This document shows positions 37,705-48,316 of a DNA stretch of 64,000 bases, piece by piece. The notes below the pieces were generated by a model. The model saw nothing but the letters and a program-made list of their open reading frames with translations, was not told where the DNA came from and made no database searches. The translations under genes were made by a program, and so were the position numbers. Every line of letters starts with the position of its first letter. Position 1 is the first letter of the stretch. The DNA comes from Golubevia sp. BC0850 (Eukaryota > Basidiomycota > Exobasidiomycetes > Golubeviales > Golubeviaceae): assembly GCA_012976225.1 (NCBI GenBank), contig JAAVVG010000014.1:372001-436000 (forward strand). The letters run 5' to 3'.

Positions 37705-38150
37705 CCTTGAGAGACTTCTTGATGATTTGGGGGGTCGTTAGAGAGAAGGAAGAAGGACAAAAGGAACCAGCCTAGATCTAAGCCTATATTAAAGTGAAGA
37801 GATGAATCAAAGATGGATGACCAAAGAGAGTTTGCCGAGATCAGCGACCGAAGTTCTAAGAATCTCACTCAAAGTGCCAGCTGGATGGAGAGCAAACCTC
37901 GCATCCCCCCTTTCAACATCTCTTGTACCCCTCCAAACTTTTCTAATCTTGAAATCAGAGTGATTACAAAATACACAGTGTCGAACATCCAAAAATTGAA
38001 TAGTGAAGCATTGGGGGGAGGGAAGTTATTCGGACCTCATCCGAGTTTGCGCTAGCAGCGATTCCGTCTCATTTCGTTTCCATCGTTTCTTCTTTCCTTC
38101 TCTACCACTCCAACCACCTTCCACTTTCCCTAACCTTTCTATCTCCAGAT
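37705..38150. promoter_or_regulatory. divergent promoter region, p24 gene and O-methyltransferase
   Basis: 446 bases between two divergent starts. The side next to the O-methyltransferase is pyrimidine-rich (38080-38140). A TATATT-like stretch near 37784 could serve the p24 gene. No gene is supported. Confidence 0.35.
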
Positions 38151-39979
38151 ATGGCCAACTTAAACGAGTTCTCTCAACTTAGAAAGGTCATCAACGAGCA
38201 ATTAGACGTAAGTTCTCCTATCTGTCCTACTCCACCTATTGAGGTTGTGGTTCGTGCCGTTCGCTTCTAATTCTCGATTCACACGTTTCTTCTCCCCTTT
38301 CCTTTTCTCAAATCCTTTCAGAGATTCGAATCAGAGCTCAAAAAAGCGGATTTCCCACTTCCAGAAACGACACCAGCTTCTTTACATCCTCTGGATGATC
38401 CAACTTATCTACCAACTCCGGATCTGTTTGAAGCTAGAGAACAGTTAGTAGCAGCTCTTGGAATGATGCAATCTTGCGTTCAACCACCTGCTGAACGTTT
38501 GATGGCTGCAAGTTTCTCTGTGAGTACCAAGGATGGACTTCGACCTTATCTCTCTATGTCTCTCGCGCTAGATGTGCAGGAATCTGACTGAGATGAAGGA
38601 CATCTCGCAATCTCCTACCTCTTTCGGGCCGTCAGCATCATACAACTTCCGCCTTATCTTTAGTCACCAAAGCAGGAGTTCCTCAAGCTCTAAAAGATCT
38701 AGGTCCATCACCAGCCTCAATTTCAAAATTATCTCCAATAGTAAAAGTCGAATCAGACAAACTTTTAAGAGTTCTACGTTTCCTTGCCAATCAAAACATT
38801 TTCACAGAAACTTCTGAAGGTTCCTTTCAACATAATCGAGCTTCCTTATTCTTGATGCCTGGACATCCAATCGCTAATTTCTTGAGTTTCCAAACTTGGT
38901 TTTCATTAATGAGTAGTTCAACTTTTGCAGATACTCTGTTGGATCCTGTTAGAGGTCCAAGTTATGAACCTAAAGACGCTTCTTTAGCTAAAGCTGCTGA
39001 TTTTGAAGGATTGGGAGTCACTGATATGTGGCAGTATTTGGGAAAATACCATCCTAAAAGGATTGAGGAATTTGGTAATGCTATGACTGCTCTTGGAAGT
39101 GTTGGAGTTTCTGGTCTTTTGTCTGGTGAGTCTCCTTGCCTCACGCTATCCCTCTTCCATGTCATTAGCCTGACGAATTCCTTCTTTCTTCTCCTCAGAC
39201 TACCCTTGGGACTCCCTTCCAAAAGGTTCGACAGTAGTAGACGTTGGAGGAGGTGAAGGAGCTCTCTTATTACCCATCTTAAAAGCTTTCCCTCACCTTT
39301 CTGGATGTGTTCAAGATCGTCCTGAAACTATAGGTTTAGCAAAGAAGAATTTTGAGACCAACCTTCCAGAGGCTATCAAAGACAATAGAGTTGAATTTCA
39401 AGCACATGATTTCTTTACTCCTCAACCTAAAAAAGGAGATGAATACGTTTATGTTGCAAGATGGATTTTACATGATTACGCAGATGACAACTGTGTTAAG
39501 ATCTTAAAGAGTTTAGCAAGTTCTATGTCCAAAACATCGAAGGTTTTAATCATTGATACTGTTATGCAACCGGCTTTGATTGGAGAGAAGGATGGAAAGC
39601 TTCCTTTCCCGTGAGTATCAGATAGATACACGATAGAATTCTGTAATGGGTCGATGTACATAACACAGAAGTGGGGGCGGGAGGAGGTTCTTTTGACTCT
39701 AAATCGTAACCAACGTGACGACGCAAGTAAGCAAGCCGATCTGACCAACGATGCCTTCCATTCTTTTTCATCTCCCTTTTCACCAACAGTCTTCCAAAAT
39801 CTCTCGGTAGCGCTGGTATGCTAAGACAATGCGTAGGCTACGAAATGTTAGCCGCTGTCAACTCCAAGGAGCGAACCCCAGCCGAGTTCTCAGCACTTTT
39901 CGAAGCCGCTGGGATGAAGCTCGAGAAGGTTTGGTACGCAAGAGCTCCTCATGGGATCATAGAAGCTAGTCTCAAGTAG
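38151..39979 (+). CDS. SAM-dependent O-methyltransferase (plant-caffeate/fungal OMT type)
   Basis: Five exons (38151-38207, 38322-38519, 38636-39125, 39199-39610, 39790-39979) give 448 aa. The N-terminal half is a winged-helix dimerisation domain (SALSLVTKAGVPQAL, DKLLRVLRFLAN, FQHNRASLFLM). SAM motif I VVDVGGGEG lies near residue 262-270, then FPHLSGCVQDRPE, the VARWILHDYADDNC segment with the usual catalytic His-Asp, and VLIIDTVMQP. This is the O-methyltransferase_2 family acting on small phenolic or polyketide-like hydroxyls. No polyketide synthase or other tailoring enzyme lies nearby, so a secondary-metabolite cluster is not indicated. Substrate unknown. Confidence 0.9.
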
Positions 39980-40400
39980 CTCAACCGGGCTGATAGTCAA
40001 GCTATCGTTCTTCTCTTTCTGTGCCTCATTTGCTCTCTATTTTTCCCTTCCTTTCTTGTTGATGACGATCTAGAAACCCATCTAATGTTAAATCGCTCCA
40101 TTTGAGTACATCACCCTAGATATATCTCGAACTTGCTCGCCAATCTATTAAAGACTTTTTCACTGAGATTCTTGGGATTCGAAGCCTTAAATCCCACCCT
40201 TCCCACGCTCCTGCCAGATTGAGGTCTTTCCTTTTACATCAGTCTCTTGAACCTAGTAATGGGCTACTGTCCTTTCTAGAAGCAAGGAGGATTGTTCGGA
40301 GGAGAGGCGCACTTTTTGATTGCCACTCTCGCCTTTTTTTTGGCTGACTCGAAACGAAGACCTTCTCTCTTCTCTCCCATCACCTCGTTGGTTTTCGATT
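39980..40400. other. spacer between O-methyltransferase and GNAT gene
   Basis: 421 bases, tandem plus-strand arrangement. AT-rich first half with likely poly(A) signals; second half is the promoter of the next gene. No structure or ORF stands out. Confidence 0.35.
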
Positions 40401-40989
40401 ATGGTCGACATTCCTCCGCCTTCCAAACTTCTGATTCTAAGTGGTAAGCATCAAGAACAGCAAGGCAGATTCAACATAAATGTATACCAGCCTTGAAATT
40501 TGGCTGACCTTTCTTCATCTTCGCCTCGATTTCTCCACAGATCCAAACTTCACTCGCGTACCTCCGACTCCTCTTCCTCAAGACTACGAAGTACGATCAT
40601 CAGAACTTTCAGCCTCAACATATTGCAGTCTTCGAGATGCCTGTGCTCTATCTCCCCGAACTCTAGAATGCGCAGAGATAGGATTGAAGAACTCGCTGTA
40701 CTGTTGCAGTATAGTCCACCTTCCTTCCAATCAAGTGATAGGTATGGGTCGTCTAGTTGGAGATGGAGGCTGCTTCGTTAATATCTACGACATAGCTGTA
40801 TTGCCAACTCATCAAAAACAAGGACTAGGAAAGATTGTGATGGAGAAATTAATGGACTGGATTAAGAATAATGTTCCGAAAGGTGCTTTCGTTGGGTTAT
40901 ACGGACATTGGAATGCTCAAGGACTCTACGAGAAGTATGGATTTAGACAGACTGGTCCTTATTCTGTTGGAATGGGAGTCCGAACTTGA
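40401..40989 (+). CDS. GNAT-family N-acetyltransferase
   Basis: Two exons (40401-40443, 40541-40989) give 163 aa. After a short N-terminus the GNAT fold is visible: SLRDACALSPRTLE helix, VIGMGRLVGDGGCFVNIYDIAVLP strands (motif D and C), acetyl-CoA pyrophosphate loop QKQGLGKIV (motif A), and LYEKYGFRQTGP (motif B). Small stand-alone GNAT proteins of this form acetylate primary amines of metabolites or protein N-termini. The family includes Aspergillus and yeast proteins of unknown substrate. No targeting signal. The first exon encodes only 14 residues; the ATG at 40401 is the nearest that joins in phase. Confidence 0.87.
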
Positions 40990-41640
40990 AGGGGGCAGGG
41001 ATGGGCAAGGGTCTTCCTTCGAGGTGAAGCAGTTTGGATTACAGGCATTCTCGTCAAGTGTCAACATCAACCTAGTTTGTGATTCTATTTCGATTTGCCT
41101 CGCTGACTCTTTTTTTCTCTAATCTTCTGCGATGTCTCCAAGGGATGGAGCGTTTGATGCGTCTTTGTCCGGCTGATGGCTCATCCTCACTGTGAAGGGC
41201 TGTCCCGTCAGCTTCTCTGATAAGATTAATACTATGTGTAAACTCTTGAGATTCTGAATCATTCCAAGCTTTTGACAGCCGCAATAGTCTGAGGAGTCAG
41301 CGCCAGAGAAGCTCGCTGGTGGCTGGATGAATTTTTGGTTCCCAACTTCTTCTGGCCAATCCATCGCAAGCAAGCTAACGATTGAACCTCAAACGACAAA
41401 GAATCTTCATCATGCGTTAGTAAGCAGAGCAAAGAAATAGAAAAACGATGAGCAAAATTTAAAGCTCAAGGTTTTCTAATTACTTCAGCTTTATTGAGAA
41501 GAGGCTTAAACTGATGAAGACTCACAATTCTTTCCCTTTCTTCGCACAATTCTCCACCTCTCTCTCACCCAATCTCTCACTATGATCACCTCTTTTGAAA
41601 CTTTGAATTTCAATTCTCAGCTCCTAAAAAGACTAACAAG
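40990..41640. other. 651-base spacer upstream of the eIF4B-like gene
   Basis: No supported gene. The stretch 41500-41640 is pyrimidine-rich and is the likely TIF3 promoter and leader. Minus-strand open frames at 41072-41373 show no domain. Confidence 0.35.
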
Positions 41641-44185
41641 ATGTCCCTAAACGATTTCCTAGCTGACGATCGTAAGTCCTTTCTCATTCTTTCTGCGAAC
41701 CTGCTCTTCAAGGTTCTCTTCCTCTATCACTACTGACTTCTTACTTCTTTGCTTTCCTTTCTTTCTCCATTTACTATCCTTGCTTCACAGAGCATGGAGG
41801 TTCTTGGGCTGATGAAATGGACGATCTACCAACTGCTCGTGAGAATCTATAAATCTCCACCTTCCTACCTTTTCTTCCCTACTCTTTCTGATTCTCTACT
41901 CTTCATCTCTTCCTCTCTCTTTCAACAGCCGCCCCACGTGAATCTTCATCCCGCCGTACTGGAGATTATCTGTCATCAGTTCCAGATCGTGGTGCTGGAG
42001 ATAGCAGACGTGAGAGAGATTATCCTCCCCGTGAGGAACTACCACTTCCAGACAACCCTCCTTTCACCGCTTTCGTTGGAAACTTGGCTTTTGACCTTCT
42101 AGAGGCCGATGTAGAGGAGTTCTTTGCTCCAAACAAGGTGAGCTTCGTGCACAAGGACAAGTGAAGTCGGGAGATGAGAAGCAGAGAAGGTCTGAGGAGG
42201 AAGAGGGTGCAGCAACTTGCTCAGAGATGAATGAAGAGATGCTTCCAGGACACATCCTAGAAGGCTATTGCAAAAGCACAGACTCCAGGAGAACATTTCT
42301 GGTCGAACTTCCCTCTTATGAGGTCGCAGCTTTTAGCTAGGAAGAGTAGGGTGTCCCACCTTCTCTTGATTCGACAAATTTTACTTTCCTGAAACGGAGA
42401 AGCTCATCACCCATCGATCTTCAGCTCTGACCTCTGCTCCTCCCTTCCCTCCAAACAGGTCTCTTCTGTTCGCATCGTATCTGGTCATGATGGAAAGCCA
42501 AAAGGATTCGGATACGTCGAGTTCGTTTCTCGTGATGATCTCAAAGGAGCTCTTGAACGTAGCGGTTCCCAGATGTCTGGAAGGAATGTTCGTGTTAGCG
42601 TTGCTGAAGCTCGTGAGTTTTGTGTCCCATTTTGCATACCTTATTTGAAGAACAGCAAAGGGCAGCTAGCTGTCTGAGCTCCTCCTTCGATTGCTGACCT
42701 CCAAGAGTTTCTCCCTCTTCCTACTTCACAGCTAAACAAGGAGACAGACCAGGTTTCGCTCCTTCCATGGCCGAAGAAGCTTCACAGTGGCGTCGTGCTG
42801 GACCTCTTCCTTCTAACGAGAGCCCATCTCGCTCTGGACCTCCAAGAGGACAAGGACAATCCTTCATGCGTTCCGACTCTTCTTCTGGATTCGACAATAT
42901 GGACGTCGCTGGTGGAGCTCGTAGCGGATTCGGTTCTAAGTTCACTGCTGCTCCAGTTGGTCGTGAGGGAGCTCCTCACCCATCTCGTGGAAGGTCCTTC
43001 GCCGAACCATCTGAACCAGGTCTAGCTGATGATGCTTCTACATGGCGTACTGGCAAGGCTCCAGAAAGACGTACTTCCAACGCTCCAGGAACTCCAACTG
43101 GACCTGCTCGTGCTCCTTCCTTCCGTCGTGATGCTACAGACGTGGATGACAAGTACGCAAGTCAAGAGAGGATGGGATTCGGGTCGAAATTCACTCCAGC
43201 CCCAGCTGCTGCCACTCCACCTCCAGAGAGCCCTCGAGTTCAAAGAGCAGGATTCGGATTCGGAGCCAACGATAGGAGAGGAAGCGGTGCTCCAGCTACA
43301 GCAGATGGAACTCCAGGTTCTGCCACTGCCGAACCACAGAACTGGCGTTCAGCCAAGAAGCCAACTCCTCAAGGAGCGGCAGGATCTCCTCCAGTCGGAT
43401 CTCAATCTCCAGTCAAAGCTGCTCCAGCTGAGCGCAAGAAATTGGAACTCAAGGCTCGTTCAACAGATCCCTCTGCTCCAGCTGCTTCTTCGCCTGCTAG
43501 CACTCGTCCTTCTCCCTTCGGAGAGGCTCGTCCGGTTGATGCTTCAGAGAGAGAAAGGGAGATCGAGGAACGCATGAAAGTTAGGAAAGAGGAGGAGAAG
43601 GCCAAGAGAGAAAAGGAAGCTCAGGAGAAGAAGGAAAAAGCGGCTGCTGAGAAGACCAAGTCACCTCCCTCTGGACCAAAAGCTGACAGAGCAGGAGCTA
43701 CCGATTCACCTACGACTCCAAGTTCAAGTTCACTCAATCCAGCTGCCTCTCCAGAGACGGTTTCTCTCGATAGAGATGAAGCTCCGAAAGCAACGCCCTC
43801 TGGTCCTCCAGCCAACCCTTGGAGTAAGAAGTGGGACAAGACTGAACCCAAGCCAGCCTCCTCCGATCCATCTTCATCTGAAACTCCGATCACTGCTCAA
43901 CCTGTCACCAATGAACAAGCCATCGAACAGGAGAAATCGACTCCAGTTGAGAAATCAACTCCAAAAGCGCCTGCTCCGAAAGCTTGGGGAGCTCAGAAGC
44001 CAACAGGACATCTAGCTGCCGAGAAAGAGAAAGAGAGAAAGGAGAAGGAGTCTCAAGCTAATGGAAGTGGAAAGGAAAATGGAAGCGAGAGTGTAACAGA
44101 ATCAGTGAAGCAGACAGCTGTTGAGGTCAAGGACAAGGTTGCTGAGATGGCGGAGGGTTTAGAGAAGTTCGGTCACGATGGTTAA
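41641..44185 (+). CDS. TIF3: eIF4B-like translation initiation factor, RRM protein
   Basis: Five exons (41641-41671, 41791-41838, 41929-42137, 42459-42612, 42732-44185) give 631 aa. The N-terminus MSLNDFLADD..SWADEMDDLP is the hallmark of eIF4B. One RRM at about 73-148 has RNP2 AFVGNL and RNP1 KGFGYVEF. Imperfect repeats follow, each with a Trp-Arg core: EEASQWRRAG, DDASTWRTGKAP and AEPQNWRSAKKP, like the seven-repeat region of yeast Tif3. The C-terminal third is highly charged (ERKKLELKARS, then a Glu/Lys-rich probable coiled coil) and Pro/Ser-rich. eIF4B stimulates the eIF4A helicase and mRNA loading onto the 40S subunit. Intron 3 (321 bases) is unusually long for this window. Confidence 0.9.
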
Positions 44186-44718
44186 GCAGAACAATCTCAA
44201 GACTCTTTAAATAAACTTCAATTGCAACTTCTAGACGTTTATCTTGCGGGCTCCCTCTACTCTTCAAGTTTACCTTCCATCATTCTTCTCCTATGCTCTC
44301 CCCTGCTTGCATCCTTTTACCTTTAGATTCCCATTTTTAAATTTAGAAGAAATCAGAGTTAGAGAAGCTTTCAGCATTCCCTTCAGCACCGTAAACGTTA
44401 CATCCTCTTATCTTCTTCTTTTATGCCCCTTCCCCCGCTCCTTCCTTCTTCCAGCCTTCATGCATTTATCCCTCCTCCCCTCATCAATCCTTTTCTGTCG
44501 AGCGCACCCCAAAATTGAAGGAAGTGTCACACATCACTCTCAAAAAAAGAAGAATCACTCTCGTCTTGTAAAAGCCTCTCTTTTTTGTCTTTTTGTTTCG
44601 TTTTCCGTCTATTGTATAGTTTCTCACTTTCACGAACACATGCCTACAAAAGTAGTGTTCGATTCATGTGCGAAGATGATTCGATAGATTTCTTTGAGAG
44701 ACGTTGTTTTTGACTTTT
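44186..44718. other. convergent spacer
   Basis: 533 bases between the stops of TIF3 and the rhodanese gene. AAATAAA near 44209 is a likely TIF3 poly(A) signal. T-rich remainder. No gene is seen. Confidence 0.4.
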
Positions 44719-45317
44719 TTAAGGAACCTTCTTGCAAGTTCCTGGGAACTTCTCTCTCCAAGCTACGATTCCACCCTCTAGAACTTTGACTTTGCTGGTA
44801 CTCTCCCCTTTCTCAGTCAGATAATCTGCGAACCAACCTGCCGTTCGTGGTCCTCTTCCATTGGATTTGTTGCAGTGAAAGATGACGAGCGGGACCGAGG
44901 AGAGAAGCTGATGGACAACCGGTAGAGATACGTAGAAGGATTGAGAAGGAAGATTGATGGCATGAGGTATGATGTCATCCTGTACAGTATAAGGCAGACG
45001 AACAGAGGATCAGAGAGAGGTCGGAAGAGAAGAAGTAAGAACGACTGGTTGAGCGACTGGGAGAAGATCGAGCAGCGCAGCGGCCAAGATGTTGAAGTTT
45101 TGGCATTCGTTCGAGAAGCGGAGAAATCAACTTTGATATTTCTGTTGATTGCTTAAATAAAACTTACCTCTAGATCATTTCTGCGGACGTCAACGACAAC
45201 AAAATCCTTTCCAGCCTTCGAACCATTCTTCACCAATTGATCCACTTCTTCGACAGAGATGGTCTCCACTTGGGTCTTGGGTTCTGGTAAATGTGAATAC
45301 CAAGGAAGGTCTGTCAT
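44719..45317 (-). CDS. rhodanese-domain protein, Ych1/Acr2/Cdc25-like
   Basis: Two exons (45317-45168, 44979-44719) give 136 aa, a single rhodanese domain. The N-terminal strand KDFVVVDVRRNDLE and the DDIIPHAINLPS segment are standard. The active-site loop FHCNKSNGRGPRTA, with Cys first and a seven-residue loop ending in Arg, matches the longer loop of Cdc25/Acr2-type rhodanese phosphatases and arsenate reductases rather than sulfurtransferases. The C-terminal VLEGGIVAWREKF is the usual end of the fold. It could reduce arsenate or dephosphorylate a small substrate; the family in yeast (Ych1, Acr2) covers both. Its exons are each shorter than typical ORF cut-offs but are joined by clean splice sites. 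Confidence 0.85.
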
Positions 45318-45717
45318 TTTTGAAAGTGAAGGAGGAGGAGAAGAGATGAAGGACGATAATTCTTCAAGATGACTTGGGAACTAATTTCGAATTGTCCTTC
45401 TCAGGATTTCTAGACGCACGGGCCCCTATTTTCTACTCCCCCCTGATTTAGAGATGGTTGAAGAAAGAGAACCAGAGAAGAAAATCAGATTCAAGACAGT
45501 ATGAAGGTGTGAGCATCAAAATTCGTGAGGGTCCGCGGGTCCGCCGAGTTTCGAATTTCAACACGACAAAGACAAAAATGACTCAAACGCGCTGCATCAA
45601 AAGTTTAAAGAGTTGAAGAAAACGATTTTCAAAACAGTAATTCATGACTAAAGGATTTGGAAAAAAAATTCTAAGTAGACTTGAAGGCAAGAACGATGAC
45701 TCTTAAAAGCTAGACGA
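45318..45717. other. spacer between rhodanese and Cys-rich peptide gene
   Basis: 400 bases between two minus-strand genes. Contains a GC-rich patch (GGGTCCGCGGGTCCGCC at about 45531) and an A-rich run (45659-45668). It holds the rhodanese promoter and the peptide gene's 3' flank. No gene is supported. Confidence 0.35.
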
Positions 45718-46264
45718 TCATCTGCCACAAGAACAAATGCTACAGAAACAATTACCCTCAGGGCAAGGATAAACTTCAACTAAGAAAGTGAAATCGAAAG
45801 AAGGTGAAATCAAAGATGAGTTGAAAGCTTATAGAAGAAATCATTTTGACGGGCACAAAGAACTCACCACGTTGAGCATTACAACGATTGACACCTGAAC
45901 AGATTTCAGCGTTGGGACCACTTTTGAGGAAGAAGCGTGAGGATGAAAGGGAGATTGGAGTGACAACAGAAGATAAGCGGCTGTGAAAGGAATGAAGGTT
46001 TTGTTGAGAGTGAATAGAGGATGCCGTGCTCACCAATTGTTCCTAAAAGGGTCGAGGAAAAAGTTAAGGGGGTCAGATGACATAGGCTCAAGAGCAGCTG
46101 GTGGGGAATGGATAGGAACTTTAGATGTGGCAATGAAACACGACTTACACGTCGCAACCTCCATTGAAAGGAGCACGATTACAGCGTGATGCTTGAGGTG
46201 AAGCAGCGATGAGACCAAGGAAGCCGATTCCGATGAATAGAGATGGAATTAATCTGAAATTCAT
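45718..46264 (-). CDS. small secreted cysteine-rich peptide, 79 aa, with a 9-base micro-exon
   Basis: Four exons (46264-46149, 46042-46034, 45920-45868, 45779-45718) join in phase to 79 aa. The N-terminus MNFRLIPSLFIGIGFLGLIAA is a strong signal peptide. The mature part of about 55 residues has ten cysteines (28, 37, 42, 49, 55, 65, 70, 72, 75, 77), ending in a dense CFCSICSCGR tail. An even cysteine number and this density suggest a disulfide-knotted extracellular peptide. Exon 2 is only nine bases (GAACAATTG) between a TAG acceptor and GTGAGC donor. It supplies Asn-Asn and, with the next exon, Cys42; skipping it keeps the frame but leaves nine cysteines. A TATA box lies 85 bases upstream of the ATG. 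No family recognised; secreted effector or antimicrobial-like roles are only possibilities. Confidence 0.65.
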
Positions 46265-46348
46265 TTTTAGAATAAGGGAAGAGAGAGAGAGACGTTGGAA
46301 GAAATTGATGAGAAGAGGGGAGTTCCCAAAAATTGAATTGTCTGCTCG

Positions 46349-46360
46349 TTTTATACCTTG
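46349..46360 (-). promoter_or_regulatory. TATA box of the Cys-rich peptide gene
   Basis: Minus-strand CAAGGTATAAAA lies 85-96 bases upstream of the ATG at 46264, a plausible core-promoter distance. The identical 12-mer recurs at 47859-47870. Confidence 0.5.
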
Positions 46361-47858
46361 TCGACTTTCTTATCGAAGATCACAGATCAGTAAATTGCGA
46401 AAGAAAAGTTTTTAGCACCTGCTTTCACGAGTAGAATGTGCAAGAGAAGTTTACTTCAGTGAGTAGAATGTGTAATAGAATGTTCATAGCCTTCACTTCA
46501 GTTGGGCCTGCAGCTGTAATTTCGATTGAGTAAGTTCAGATTCAGCCTGATCTGCCATCAGATTGTCTGAGTGTCTCCAATTCTGAATCAGCATTCATCC
46601 ATATGATGTCGCGCGACATCTTGAATTTCTTCTGCTCGAGCGTACCGCGTACAGAATATCCAATCGAACGTGCACCTGACTCAGATTTGTAGTGAATCTC
46701 GGCCCTCGGGGTTAAGTCTATTTCTTTGACGTCTGCTGGAACTTGGCATTCATCTTGCTCAAGAACAAGGGGTCTGAGGTCTGAGATCTGAGGTCTGCCA
46801 CGGGTGGAGAGTCCAATCTTGACCAAGATTGAGGGCGCCTCTTGAAAACCTCTTGGTGGCTATTGGGTTTCCGCGCGTTAAGAAAGTTCTCAATGATGTA
46901 TAGTCCATTGGGTCCCTTGAGCCCAATCATTGCCGAATCACTGGGTCAGATAGATTGTGCTCAATATTGGTGCAAGCTTGAGTGGCATGCTTTCAAGACT
47001 ATTGGTTTAAGGTCTGGGGATTATTGGTAGCATTCATTAGGATTCAATTGGAGGTATTATGATAGAGATCAGGTTAGAATCCCAGATTATTCAAGCTTTC
47101 ACGGATAGTCAATTTGATACTTTTCAATTTACTTTGTTTATGTATCTGAGATTAAAAGTAGTGTTGAGCGAAGATCTTTTTATCTGAGGGAAAAGTACAT
47201 AAAGTGACAACTATGGAGAAGAAGAGACGGTGATGGGATGCAAGAGACTGGAAGGGACAAGGGGAATCTCTATTCAAGATTGACTCACCTCAATACTGAC
47301 TAAGAAGAAGAGAGGGAACATTTCGACTGTATTTGAGAAGAAAATAAAAGAAAAGAAAAGAGGGCAGCGAATTGTCAGAATCTGGTCTTTAGGCGCAAAT
47401 TGAAGATGGGCTGACGCAGCATGACTCACCAGAAATGAACATAGAAGGTTACTGAATGAATCAATGGAGTGGCAGAAAAGAGTTGCATTTCAGTGTTAAG
47501 AGTTGGTTCAGAGTGGGTGTGTGTGAGATCAATGGAAGTCTCCCATCTGAGGGCAGGAATGGTGACGACGACGAATGCAGATGACAGCATCCAAAGCTGA
47601 GCGAGCTTCCATCTCGTTGGCTCAACCTTGGGACTCTCCACCCGTTTGAGACTGGCTCGATTTTGGTGCTCCCTTCAAAGCCAACGGGGCATCTCCCTCG
47701 AATCACAGAGACGTCCAGAGGAAAGTTAGAGGACAAAATTGAGACGTCCCTGGAACCTTGAGAGTCGAAGAGGAAGGTAGAAGACAGAGCTTGGCGGGTT
47801 TCAGGCTGGTGGAGGGCGATGGCACAGGGGTCGATTGGAACCACCGCCTTTCTCTCTC

Positions 47859-47870
47859 TTTTATACCTTG
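47859..47870 (-). promoter_or_regulatory. second copy of the CAAGGTATAAAA TATA element
   Basis: Minus-strand CAAGGTATAAAA identical to that at 46349-46360, followed by a GA-rich stretch as in the first copy. It would drive transcription leftward into the unresolved 47-kb interval. Confidence 0.35.
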
Positions 47871-48316
47871 CTCTGGCGACAAAAGTTAAGATCAAACGTC
47901 ACACATAGACTGAACGTCAGTATCTTTAAGGTGCCGGAGAAACAAAGCCCCTGAGAACCACTCGCGTTCGTAAACATTTTACTCATTGTCTCAGTGAGAA
48001 GTCGGAGAAGAAGCAGAGACTCGTGCTATCGCGGTTTCTTCTTCCTGATCAGTATTGGAAGTCCTCAGCGTCTTTCCTTCTCGCCATCTGAGCTATCTTG
48101 CCATTACAGTACTGTACATCATGTAGTTAGGTGTGTTGGAAGCGAACAAGATGACCATGAATCCATTACTCAAATAGTACAAATATAGACAAAAGGGAAT
48201 AAAAAGAGAGAGAGAGAGGAACAAAAAATTATTGGCGCAATTAAATAAAGGTCAGACCGACTACAGAAATGGGAGATTAGAACCCAAAGGAAGGGAAAGC
48301 TTGAAATCAAATCTTC

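Larger units (their letters stand above)
46265..48316. other. 2-kb interval without a firm gene; possible TATA-driven minus-strand transcript
   Basis: Minus-strand signals suggest a spliced transcript. A TATA box sits at 47870-47859. A short hydrophobic-start frame runs from about 47590 (MLSSAFVVVTIPAL). A GTGAGT donor lies near 47430, and a 38-base putative exon near 47313-47276 is flanked by TACAG and GTGAGT. A further TAG acceptor follows near 47208. Several joins are possible and none yields a recognisable protein. An alternative reading gives a 45-residue hydrophobic peptide (MFISVEMFPLFFLVSIE). The 46400-47000 part holds only short frames and a local repeat TCTGAGGTCTGAGATCTGAGG near 46781. 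Confidence 0.2.

Noticed and set aside
38151-40989. possible secondary-metabolite cluster (O-methyltransferase next to acetyltransferase)
   Set aside because: No core synthase, P450, transporter or pathway regulator lies nearby; the neighbours are housekeeping genes.
43029-43577. 182-codon overlapping frame inside TIF3
   Set aside because: Leu/Gln-rich shadow of a Ser/Pro/Ala-rich coding exon; the eIF4B frame is supported by RRM and repeats.
47072-47082. GGTTAGAATCC, one base from a tRNA/SINE B box
   Set aside because: Flanking bases do not form a T-stem, no acceptor stem or proper A box at the right distance, so no tRNA or SINE is called.
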